Source: an uncultured Collinsella sp.
GTDB lineage: Bacteria > Actinomycetota > Coriobacteriia > Coriobacteriales > Coriobacteriaceae
Reading direction: 5' to 3'
Assembly: GCA_900757615.1 (NCBI GenBank)
Contig: CAAEON010000053.1
Coordinates: 5,558-69,557 of the forward strand
Length of the DNA: 64,000 nt
The translations under genes and the position numbers were made by a program. The notes beneath the pieces are model-generated. The model did not search any database. It was not told the DNA's origin and saw only the letters and a program-made list of their open reading frames with translations. Positions 16,412 to 23,493 of this stretch are shown here, in pieces (positions within the stretch are counted from its first letter, which is position 1; every line of letters begins with the position of its first letter).

Positions 16412-18087
16412 TGAAGGAGCTTTCCGAGGTCCTGCAGGATTGGGAGGCCGTGATCGGTCTGGAGATCCACACCGAGCTCACCGCACTCGATACCAAGATG
16501 TTCTGCAACTGCAAGCTCAGCCACGATGACGAGCCCAACGCCAACGTGTGCCCGGTGTGCCTGGGCCTGCCCGGCGCCCTGCCGGTGCCCAACAAGCGCG
16601 CCATCGAGAGCATCGTCAAGGCCGGTCTCGCCACCAACTGCGAGATCCAGCGCCACTCAATGTTCTACCGCAAGCACTACTTCTATCCCGATATGGCCAA
16701 GAACTTCCAGACTACGCAGGGTCCGGTCGCCTTTGCCATGTACGGTCACCTGGACCTGGACGTGACCGGTCGCGGTGCCGCTGAGCGCCCTGACTGCGCG
16801 TTTGGCGAGGCCGAGGCCCAGAGCCTGGCGAGCGCTTCGGCCAACGCCGAGGGCCTGTCCACGTCCATGACGTCGACCATGCGCGAAGGCAATCAGCGTG
16901 CCGGCCACCTGGCCAGCTATGACGCGTCCAACCTGCAGATGCCCGAGCGCCGCGAGGACGGTTCCTACACGGTGCCCATTCGCATCCTGCGCATCCACAT
17001 GGAGGAGGACGCCGCCAAGATGGTCCATGTGGGCGGTGCCGAGGGCCGCATTACCGCCGCGGCCGAGTCGCTCGTCGACTACAACCGCTGCGGCACGCCT
17101 TTGATTGAACTCGTGACTGAGCCCGATCTGCGCACGCCCGAGGAAGCGCGCCTGTTTATGGAGAAGCTCCGTCGCATCTTTGTGACGCTGGGCATTTCGG
17201 ACTGCTCCATGGAGAAGGGCTCCATGCGTTGCGACGGCAACGTGTCGCTTCGCCGCCGCGGCGAGACCAAGCTGGGCACCAAGACCGAGCTCAAGAACCT
17301 CAACTCATTTAAGAGCCTGCACGACGGCCTTGCCTACGAGATTTGCCGCCAGGCCGAGGTACTCGAGGAGGGCGGCATCATCTATCAAGAGACCCGCCAC
17401 TGGGAGCCCAGCCGCAAGCGCACCGTGGTCATGCGTGTGAAGGAAACGGCCGACGACTATCGCCTGTTCCCCGACCCCGATCTGGCGCCGTTCGATCTGG
17501 ACGACGAGTTCATCGACCGTTGCCGTGGCGAGATCCCCGAGCTGCCCGATGCCAAGCGCGCCCGTTTTGAGGCCGACTTTGGCATTAAGGCGGCCGATGC
17601 CGAGCAAATCGCTGGCGACCCCGAGTTTGCCGAGTTCTTTGAGGCGGCCGCTGCCGGTATGGCTGGCAAGGAGGCCCAGACGGTTGCAAACCTGCTGGTG
17701 AACGAGATGATCGCCTACCTTAAGGGTGCAGGCGTCTCGCTGGCCGAGTCCGGCATCGCGCCGGCTCAGGTGGCAGCCCTTGCCAAGCTGCTGGTGACCG
17801 ATGCCATCAGCTCCAACCAAGCGCACGAGGTCTTTGAGGCCATGGCTCAGACCGGTGACGATCCCAACAAGATCGTCGACGAGCGTGGCATGCGTCAGGT
17901 GAGCGATGCCGGCGCGCTGCAGCCGATCGTGGACGAGGTGCTTGCAAACTGTGCCGATCAGGCGCAGCAGTATCGTGACGGCAACCAGAAGGTCATCGGC
18001 TTTTTGGTGGGCCAGTGCATGAAGGCGAGCCGCGGCAAGGGCAACCCCAAGCTCTTCAACGAGTTGCTGAGAAAGGCGCTCGCGTAG
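16411..18087 (+). CDS. gatB: Asp/Glu-tRNA amidotransferase subunit B
   Basis: A 558-residue protein, somewhat longer than the usual 480-500. It has the GatB core from WEAVIGLEIHTEL, the metal/nucleotide site residues in CPVCLGLPGALPVPN, and the signature around FYRKHYFYPDMAKNFQ. A helical YqeY-like tRNA-binding tail covers about 410-556. GatB phosphorylates the misacylated tRNA and transfers ammonia to it. It is the last gene of gatCAB; six bases after its stop begins the long palindromic element described separately. Confidence 0.95.
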   Translation: MKELSEVLQDWEAVIGLEIHTELTALDTKMFCNCKLSHDDEPNANVCPVCLGLPGALPVPNKRAIESIVKAGLATNCEIQRHSMFYRKHYFYPDMAKNFQTTQGPVAFAMYGHLDLDVTGRGAAERPDCAFGEAEAQSLASASANAEGLSTSMTSTMREGNQRAGHLASYDASNLQMPERREDGSYTVPIRILRIHMEEDAAKMVHVGGAEGRITAAAESLVDYNRCGTPLIELVTEPDLRTPEEARLFMEKLRRIFVTLGISDCSMEKGSMRCDGNVSLRRRGETKLGTKTELKNLNSFKSLHDGLAYEICRQAEVLEEGGIIYQETRHWEPSRKRTVVMRVKETADDYRLFPDPDLAPFDLDDEFIDRCRGEIPELPDAKRARFEADFGIKAADAEQIAGDPEFAEFFEAAAAGMAGKEAQTVANLLVNEMIAYLKGAGVSLAESGIAPAQVAALAKLLVTDAISSNQAHEVFEAMAQTGDDPNKIVDERGMRQVSDAGALQPIVDEVLANCADQAQQYRDGNQKVIGFLVGQCMKASRGKGNPKLFNELLRKALA

Positions 18088-18093
18088 ACTCAC

Positions 18094-18240
18094 GGGCGGG
18101 GAAGGCCCCCGGAGCGGCGGGGTGCTTCCTCAAAATTTCTAACAGTCCTGCGCAAGACGAAGGCCACATTAAGTGGCCTTCTTTGCGTGCGGAACTCATT
18201 TTGAGCAAGCGCCCCGCCGCTCCGGGGGCCTTCCCCGCCC
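18094..18240 (-). repeat. Long-arm palindromic element, copy A (core on minus strand)
   Basis: Perfect 29 bp inverted arms lie at 18094-18122 and 18212-18240. Inside, on the minus strand, is a 56-nt core: GAGTTCCGCACG (18197-18186), ten bases, CACTTAATGTG (18175-18165), fourteen bases, CAGGACTGT (18150-18142). The centre is a hairpin with stem AAGGC/GCCTT. An extra CTCAAAAT/ATTTTGAG pair lies between core and arms. The same core with the same spacing recurs at 33504-33559. Confidence 0.85.
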
Positions 18241-18287
18241 TGACGACTCGGCCTTCCGGGTCAGGTGGGCTGAATGGAATTTGGTGA

Positions 18288-18316
18288 TGAGGGCGCCGTT
18301 GGCGCCCTCATTTTTT
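18288..18316 (+). terminator. Rho-independent terminator after gatCAB
   Basis: Stem TGAGGGCGCC/GGCGCCCTCA with a three-base loop is followed by TTTTTT. It lies beyond the long palindromic element, so that element is likely transcribed with gatCAB. Confidence 0.88.
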
Positions 18317-18384
18317 GTGGATGTGGCGCCGGGGCGGTTCCTTGGTCACACCGCGCTCTAAGATTTCCAAAAAGTTAACCTTTG

Positions 18385-18415
18385 TTGACCTCAATAGTTA
18401 GATAAACTAAACTAT
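18385..18415 (+). promoter_or_regulatory. Promoter with overlapping palindromic operator (metal regulator-like)
   Basis: A -35 TTGACC (18385-18390), exactly 17 bases, then -10 TAAACT (18408-18413). Overlapping both spacer and -10 is ATAGTT-10-AACTAT (18394-18415), with an inner TTAG-5-CTAA. That spacing resembles DtxR/MntR-type boxes. Since the operon encodes a metal ATPase, a metal-responsive repressor is a reasonable guess. Confidence 0.65.
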
Positions 18416-18500
18416 TTTTCAAAAGTGTGCTCGAGCAAACTTGTTTACTCGGGTGCTGAGGCACCGTGCCGCGTCCAATGCGGCAAAAGGGAGAAGCAAC

Positions 18501-18746
18501 ATGAAGAAGTCGACGTTCAATACCCTGCTTGTCGGTGGCGGTTTTCTGCTTGGCACGGCCGGCATCAAGCTGCTCACCAGCGCTCCGGTCAAGAATGCCT
18601 GCGTGCAGGGTATCGCGTGCGGCATGCGCATCAAGAACGGCTACCAGGACATGGTCGAGCAGGCCAAGGCTAATGTCGACGACATGGTTGCCGAGGCGGC
18701 CTACATCACCCAGAGCGAGGCCGCTGCTGACGAGGCAGCCGAGTAA
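18501..18746 (+). CDS. DUF6110-like small membrane protein, partner of the metal ATPase
   Basis: An 81-residue protein. A short hydrophobic N-terminal segment (NTLLVGGGFLLGTAGIKLL, residues 7-25) looks like a single membrane helix. It is followed by CVQGIACGMRIKNGYQDMVEQAKANVDD, with two cysteines, and an acidic alanine-rich end. It resembles the DUF6110 family, whose function is not known and which is often encoded next to heavy-metal ATPases; this family name is from memory. It lies 18 bp before the ATPase gene in the same operon. It may be an accessory subunit or metal-delivery helper, which is inference from position. ATG 18501 follows AAAGGGAGAA. Confidence 0.65.
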   Translation: MKKSTFNTLLVGGGFLLGTAGIKLLTSAPVKNACVQGIACGMRIKNGYQDMVEQAKANVDDMVAEAAYITQSEAAADEAAE

Positions 18747-18764
18747 CGCTCCCAGGCACAAACT

Positions 18765-20840
18765 ATGAGATTCTCGATTATTAGCGAGATCCCCGGCAGG
18801 ACCCGTCTTCAATTGGCGGGTCCTGTGCCAGAGAGCGATCTCGATGCACTTCTTAAGCTCGGCGGCGACATCGATGGCGTGCACAAGGTGCGCGTGTATG
18901 GCCGCATTGGCCAGATGGCGCTGGAGTACGACGAGCCGCGCCGCGCGAGCGTGCTCGACGCCTTGGGCGCACTCGATGCTCAAGCTATCGCCGATGCCAA
19001 GTCGGGCTACGTGATGCAACTCGAGCCGCGCAAGCACAAACTCGTTATGGACCTGGCGACACTCGTCGGCGCCCATTACGCACGTCGCTGGTTCTTGCCG
19101 ACGCCTCTACGTGCGGTGTTTGTCGTGGCCGGTTACATGGCATTTTTGCGCGCTGCCCTTCATGAGCTGGCGCAGCCACGCCTGACCGTTCCTGTGCTCG
19201 ACGCTTCGGCCATCGGCATTTCGTTCGTCAAGCGTGATGTTGACACCGCGGGCCAGACAATGTTCCTGCTCAACGTGGGCGAGCTGCTCGAGGACTACAC
19301 CCGCGCCATGAGCGAAAACGAGCTCATCAACTCGCTGCTCGATGTGCCCGACAAGGCGCAAAAGATCGTCGGCGACACCGAGGTAAGCGTTGCCGCGACC
19401 GAGCTTGAGCCCGGCGACTTGGTAGCCGTGCGCACCGGCATGTCCATCTGCATTGACGGCGTGGTCGAGCAGGGGAGCGCTATGGTCAACCAGGCGACCC
19501 TGACCGGCGAGCCGCTTGCCGTCGAGCGCAGCGTGGGCGACGACGTGTTCGCCGGCACCGTCGTGGAGGACGGCAGTATCCTGGTGCGCGTGCGCGCCAA
19601 CACGGCACAGACCAAGCTGCGCTCGATTGTCTCACTCGTGCAGACGGCCGACTCGCTCAAGTCCGAGGGCCAGTCGCACATGGAAGACCTCGCCAACAAG
19701 ATCGTCCCGTGGAACTTCCTGCTCGCGGGCCTTGTCGCTCTCACCACGCGCAGCCTTATCAAGACCTCGGCGGCGCTGATGGTCGACTACTCGTGCGCAC
19801 TCAAGCTCACGGGTTCCGTCGCCGTCATGACTGCCATGAGCGATGCTGCCAAGATGGGCGTCATGGTCAAGGGCGCGAAGTACTTTGAGTCGTTTGCCAA
19901 GGCCGACACCATTGTGTTTGATAAGACCGGCACGCTCACCGAGGCGCAGCCGCGTCTTGCCTGCGTGCTCATCACCGACGGCTGGAGCGAGGACGAGGTC
20001 CTGCGCCTTTCTGCTTGCTTGGAGGAGCATTTCCCGCATCCGGTGGCGCGCGCCGTCGTCAACGCTGCTCGCGAGCGTGGGCTCGAGCACCGCGAGCGCC
20101 ATGCCGCCGTCGAGTACATCGTGGCGCACGGCATCGCTTCCTCCATCGAAGGGCGTCGCGCGATTATCGGTTCGGCACACTTTGTGTTTGAGGATGAGGG
20201 CGCGCAGCTCGATTCCGACATTAAGGAGCGCATTGAGTCCCAGATGCAGGGCCTGTCGCCGCTGTATCTGGCGGTCGACGGCACCGTTGTGGGCGTGCTC
20301 AGAATCGAGGATCCGCTCAAGCCCGGGGTCCGTGAGGCCATCGCCCACCTGCATGCGTTGGGCGTCAAGCACGTGGTCATGCTCACGGGCGATTCCGAGC
20401 GCACGGCCGAGCGCATTGCGCGAGAGGCAGGGGTCGACGAGTTTAAGGCCGAGCTGCTGCCCGAGGACAAGTACGCTTATGTGGAGCGGATTAAGCGCGA
20501 GGGGCGCCACGTTGCCATGGTGGGCGACGGCGTCAACGATTCACCGGCGCTCGGTTTGGCCGACGTGGGCCTGGCGATGGGTGGCGGAAGCGATATCGCC
20601 AAGGAGGTCGCCGACATCATCCTGACCGACACGGATCTGGCCGCAATCGTGCGCCTGCGCCGCATGAGCCAGGGGCTTGTCGACCGTCTGACGAGTTCGT
20701 ATTCCAAGGTGATGCTCACCAACTCGGCGCTGTTGGCATTGGGTATTACCGGCGCGATTACCCCGCAGGCATCGTCGCTGCTGCACAACGGCTCGACGAT
20801 TGCCTACAGCCTGAGCAACTCAAAAGCGTACCTGCGTTAG
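18765..20840 (+). CDS. P1B-type heavy-metal-transporting ATPase
   Basis: A 691-residue membrane pump. Residues 1-75 form an HMA-like domain (FSIISEIPGRTRLQL to GRIGQMALEYD) that lacks a CxxC metal site. The actuator domain has TLTGEPLAVER. The phosphorylated aspartate is D386 in FDKTGTLT, the HP motif is in EEHFPHPVARAVV, and the hinge is GDGVNDSPALG. The intramembrane metal motif, where most P1B pumps have CPC, reads YSCALKL (S343, C344): one cysteine and no proline. It probably exports a transition metal from the cytosol; which one cannot be told, and the altered motif makes copper less likely. It shares the promoter at 18385 with the DUF6110-like gene. Confidence 0.85.
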   Translation: MRFSIISEIPGRTRLQLAGPVPESDLDALLKLGGDIDGVHKVRVYGRIGQMALEYDEPRRASVLDALGALDAQAIADAKSGYVMQLEPRKHKLVMDLATLVGAHYARRWFLPTPLRAVFVVAGYMAFLRAALHELAQPRLTVPVLDASAIGISFVKRDVDTAGQTMFLLNVGELLEDYTRAMSENELINSLLDVPDKAQKIVGDTEVSVAATELEPGDLVAVRTGMSICIDGVVEQGSAMVNQATLTGEPLAVERSVGDDVFAGTVVEDGSILVRVRANTAQTKLRSIVSLVQTADSLKSEGQSHMEDLANKIVPWNFLLAGLVALTTRSLIKTSAALMVDYSCALKLTGSVAVMTAMSDAAKMGVMVKGAKYFESFAKADTIVFDKTGTLTEAQPRLACVLITDGWSEDEVLRLSACLEEHFPHPVARAVVNAARERGLEHRERHAAVEYIVAHGIASSIEGRRAIIGSAHFVFEDEGAQLDSDIKERIESQMQGLSPLYLAVDGTVVGVLRIEDPLKPGVREAIAHLHALGVKHVVMLTGDSERTAERIAREAGVDEFKAELLPEDKYAYVERIKREGRHVAMVGDGVNDSPALGLADVGLAMGGGSDIAKEVADIILTDTDLAAIVRLRRMSQGLVDRLTSSYSKVMLTNSALLALGITGAITPQASSLLHNGSTIAYSLSNSKAYLR

Positions 20841-20864
20841 CAGGCATGTTCGCCCACGTTATCT

Positions 20865-20905
20865 GGCCTGCGCCCGGACGGCTGTCGTCTGGGCGCAGGC
20901 CTTTT
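20865..20905 (+). terminator. Terminator of the metal ATPase operon
   Basis: Perfect 11 bp stem GGCCTGCGCCC/GGGCGCAGGCC followed by TTTT. Confidence 0.85.
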
Positions 20906-20909
20906 GCAT

Positions 20910-20958
20910 TTGAACATTTGCTAGCTTCTCTATATAGTGTTGCTAGCAAGGCTAGCAA
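20910..20958 (+). promoter_or_regulatory. Promoter and triple TTGCTAGC operator of the RHH-PIN pair
   Basis: -35 TTGAAC (20910-20915), a 17-base spacer, -10 TATAGT (20933-20938). One TTGCTAGC box is in the spacer (20918-20925). A perfect palindrome TTGCTAGC-AAG-GCTAGCAA follows directly after the -10 (20940-20958). A ribbon-helix-helix antitoxin binding these boxes would block RNA polymerase. Confidence 0.78.
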
Positions 20959-20978
20959 TTGAAGGGAGCGAGATCGAC

Positions 20979-21332
20979 ATGGGTGCTGTTAGCGGCATGG
21001 CGCAGGTGAACGTTCGCGTGGATCGCCAGGTCAAGGACCATGCGGAGGAAGCGTTGCGGCTTTCGGGTGGGTCACTGCCCGAGCTCATCAAAAAGGTCGT
21101 GGCCAAGGTCGCGCAGGGTGGCGGGCAGTGCGAGGAAGTGCTTGCGGCCGTCGACGACCGGCAGCAGACCGTCGCGCCCGATACTCCGTTCGCCGCATCA
21201 TGGGCGGCGGCAGACCGGCTTTATGCAGATATGGGCATCGCTACGTCGCCCGTATCCGACGATCGCGATTGGGACACAATCTATTCCGAAGCCATGGACG
21301 AGCGCTATCGCCAAAAGGGGATGATCCTGTGA
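20979..21332 (+). CDS. Ribbon-helix-helix antitoxin (RelB/DinJ-like)
   Basis: A 117-residue protein. Residues 7-45 (AQVNVRVDRQVKDHAEEAL, then SLPELIKKVV) fit a RelB/DinJ-type ribbon-helix-helix. The strand NVRVD would enter the major groove. The C-terminal 70 residues carry ASWAAADRLYADMG and DWDTIYSEAMDERY and probably wrap the toxin. ATG 20979 follows AAGGGAG; the open frame begins at 20937 but those codons overlap the operator. Its stop overlaps the start of the PIN gene by four bases. It likely represses its own promoter through the TTGCTAGC boxes. Confidence 0.75.
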   Translation: MGAVSGMAQVNVRVDRQVKDHAEEALRLSGGSLPELIKKVVAKVAQGGGQCEEVLAAVDDRQQTVAPDTPFAASWAAADRLYADMGIATSPVSDDRDWDTIYSEAMDERYRQKGMIL

Positions 21333-21844
21333 GCGGAGCTCCCCTCAAAATAATGGTGGATGCCAACGTATGGGTTGATTCGTTTTGCGTCGACCATGCC
21401 GAGTCGCTTGCCGCGCGTGCGTTTATTGGGCAGGCGACGGAGGCGGGGGCATTGCTGTTCTTTCCGGTGCATATCGCCAAGGACGTACTGTATGTTGTAC
21501 AGCACGAACTGAAGCGCAGCGTTCTTGCCGGCGGGGGAGCGCTCGATGAGGCATCTGCCCGCGCAATTGGCGATGCGGCGTTGGCGTTTATTCGGAACAT
21601 GACCGAAAACGCCACGGCCGTGGGTGCAGATGCGTCGGACCTTTGGCTGGCCGACAAATACTTAGCGCTCCATCGCGATTACGAAGACAACTTGGTGCTC
21701 GCTGCGTGCAAGCGCGCGCAGGTCGATTACTTGGTGACCAACGATCGCAAGCTGCTCGAACATGCCGATCTTGCAGCAAAGACCCCGCGCCAAATGATGC
21801 CGATTCTGGCTTTGGCCGAACGCGGCCGCGCGGCTATCGGTTGA
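21329..21844 (+). CDS. PIN-domain toxin (probable ribonuclease)
   Basis: A 171-residue protein starting at GTG 21329, within the antitoxin's stop codon (GTGA). IMVDANVWVDSF near the start gives the first PIN aspartate. ASDLWLADKYLALHRDYEDNLVLAACKRAQVDYLVTNDRKLL supplies the remaining acidic residues (the D of DYEDNL and the D of TNDRKLL) in the usual PIN order. PIN toxins cut RNA, often tRNA or rRNA, when freed from their antitoxin. The overlap makes toxin translation dependent on that of the antitoxin. I am confident of the fold, less so of the target. Confidence 0.8.
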   Translation: MSGAPLKIMVDANVWVDSFCVDHAESLAARAFIGQATEAGALLFFPVHIAKDVLYVVQHELKRSVLAGGGALDEASARAIGDAALAFIRNMTENATAVGADASDLWLADKYLALHRDYEDNLVLAACKRAQVDYLVTNDRKLLEHADLAAKTPRQMMPILALAERGRAAIG

Positions 21845-21855
21845 CGCAACTGTTT

Positions 21856-21892
21856 GCGGGCCTCTTGGACGACGATACGCCAAGGGGCCCGC
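21856..21892. terminator. Bidirectional hairpin between the PIN gene and a convergent gene
   Basis: GCGGGCC-CTTGG pairs with CCAAG-GGCCCGC with one mismatch. It separates two convergent genes. There is no clear T-run on the plus strand. Confidence 0.6.
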
Positions 21893-21901
21893 GTCTGCTA
21901 T

Positions 21902-22336
21902 TTACAAAAGCTCGGCCTTGATGGCGGGACTTTCTAAGAGCTGCTCGGCCGCCTTTTCGTCGGAGCCGTCGAGTGCTGCCAGACTGCGGTAGACCCACTC
22001 GTTGACCTGGGTGTTCTTGACGCCTGCGGTCTGCATAAGGGTGCCTATCTCGCGGATTGCTGCGAGCAGATCGGCTTTGGGACCCGCGAGCTCGACCTCG
22101 ATGCCGTGGTAGGCGGCCACGCCGCGGTTCTCACTCACGTGGTCGATAAAGCCCTCGACGGTCTCAAGCTGCTGGGCGAGAGCTGCATCATCGTCAGCGT
22201 CCAGCGCAACAAGGGCGTTCGAAACCGTGAGGGCGGGATGTCCGCAGGGGACAAAGCCTTCGATGACATCCATAGCTTCGGTAATGGTTGAGCCCAGGCC
22301 TGCGAGGGCATTGACGAGTTGCTGTTTGGTATCCAT
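21902..22336 (-). CDS. Hypothetical protein, all-helical, 144 residues
   Basis: I do not recognise this protein. It is predicted to be soluble, acidic and almost entirely helical, with no signal peptide or membrane span. It starts MDTKQQLVNALAGLGSTITE and holds GFVPCGHPALTVSNALVAL with one Cys and one His close together. The C-terminal half, LLAAIREIGTLMQTAGVKN and then EWVYRSLAALDG, looks like paired helices. AGGA lies seven bases before the ATG. It stands alone, convergent with the PIN toxin gene and divergent from tmRNA. Confidence 0.6.
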   Translation of the reverse strand: MDTKQQLVNALAGLGSTITEAMDVIEGFVPCGHPALTVSNALVALDADDDAALAQQLETVEGFIDHVSENRGVAAYHGIEVELAGPKADLLAAIREIGTLMQTAGVKNTQVNEWVYRSLAALDGSDEKAAEQLLESPAIKAELL

Positions 22337-22575
22337 AACGGTCCTTTCGACGGGTCAATTTTGCTTGGCGAAAATATACGTGAGGCGTTCGGTAGCAAAA
22401 GTGCGAAGTATGGTGCACATTGGGGTCTTCACAGCTCGTGCATAGAACAGCTGTCTGCCTTTAGAACGTGGTAAGATAGCTATCCACGAGCGGGGTTCAC
22501 CCCGCGTGTTCCTTGAAAAGTCGACGGTTATCGGATGTTTGCAGGCCCGATACCATCCAGACTTTCCCAATATTC

Positions 22576-22939
22576 GGGGGCGACTGGTTTCGACACGATA
22601 GCTCTGAGAGAGGAAGCAAGCCGAGGTCTCCTCGCCTCGTTAAACAGGGGTACCGTCAAATTGAATTGACAACAACTCTTCTTTTGAGCCTATGGCTCTC
22701 GCTGCTTAGTTTATAGCGGCGCGTCAACCCGGTGATTTCCCCGACACCGGCGCGACGTCATGTTAGGGGAATGCTCCCACGCACGTAATCGGTATGGCGC
22801 GGGCTAAGACCGAACCGGTTGGGATGCCGCGAGCGTGTCGCTGCGCGCAAAGCGTCCGAGACTAAACCAGCGACTGAGCTTGGAGATGCCAATCAGGGGG
22901 CTTTCGTGGACCGGAGTTCGATTCTCCGCGCCTCCACCA
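22576..22939 (+). ncRNA. ssrA: Transfer-messenger RNA (tmRNA)
   Basis: The 5' end GGGGGCGACTGGTTTCGAC and the 3' end GTTCGATTCTCCGCGCC with TCCACCA give the tRNA-like half, with a seven-pair acceptor stem and encoded CCA. The tag reading frame ends GCTCTCGCTGCTTAG; reading back gives DNNSSFEPMALAA, with an in-frame TGA two codons before the D. The resume codon is therefore the ATT or GAC in this stretch. Pseudoknot-forming GC-rich segments follow. It rescues stalled ribosomes together with SmpB. Confidence 0.95.
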
Positions 22940-22947
22940 TAAGTAAC

Positions 22948-22982
22948 AGGCAGGTAGAGAAGTGTTTCTACCTGCCTTTTTA
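22948..22982 (+). terminator. Terminator of tmRNA
   Basis: Perfect 11 bp stem AGGCAGGTAGA/TCTACCTGCCT followed by five T's, nine bases after the CCA end. Confidence 0.9.
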
Positions 22983-22993
22983 TTGTTTACAGA

Positions 22994-23241
22994 TACCGCG
23001 GAGAATCGAACTCTGTGCAGGGCGCGAGCGTTAAGCAAACGCGGAGCGTTTGTAGCGAGCGGGCGAGGACGCCGACAGGCGGCCGAAGCCGGTGCGTATT
23101 TGCGAAGCAAATACGCGGATTCTCCGCGCAAAGCCCCAACCCCATATAGATGCGATGCCGATTGAGCTCCGGCTGTCCATGCCCCGCTTCAACGCAAGCC
23201 CCGTACCGCGGAGAATCGAACTCTGTGCAGGGCGCGGGCGT
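22994..23241 (-). repeat. Two 38 bp direct repeats carrying the tmRNA 3' end in inverted orientation (att-like remnants)
   Basis: Copies at 22994-23031 and 23204-23241 are near-identical, 210 bp apart. Read on the minus strand, each contains GAGTTCGATTCTCCGCG, the same 17 bases found in ssrA at 22914-22930. Between them lie a GCGTATTTGC/GCAAATACGC palindrome (about 23090-23115) and GC-rich sequence without a gene. tmRNA genes are common phage and island integration sites, so these look like leftover attachment sites. Confidence 0.7.
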
Positions 23242-23268
23242 AAAGAAAACGCCTTGGCAACGCAGGCC

Positions 23269-23406
23269 GGGACATACTTTCCCAATGGTAGCCCAGGCGG
23301 AAAGCGTGTCCCGGAATCCGCGCTCAGACTGGGACGTAGTTTCCGGATGGCGCCTCAAGCGGAAAGCGCATCCCGGAATCTCGCCTCAAACTGGGATACA
23401 CTTTCC
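23269..23406 (+). repeat. 62 bp tandem repeat, two full units and a partial third
   Basis: GGGACATACTTTCC (23269), GGGACGTAGTTTCC (23331) and GGGATACACTTTCC (23393) are spaced exactly 62 bp apart. Each of the first two is followed by a matching GCGGAAAGCG then TCCCGGAAT block. No open frame of note crosses it. The stretch up to 23493 holds nothing else recognisable. Confidence 0.85.
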
Positions 23407-23493
23407 GCTTCACCTGCCGCCTCAAAAAACCCATGCGCTCGCCATCTCAAAACTGGGTAGAAGAAAGCCAAAACGAAACAGCAGGAGGTCAAC

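Noticed and set aside
23269..23406. CRISPR array
   Set aside because: Repeat units are contiguous and diverged with no unique spacers, and no cas genes are nearby.
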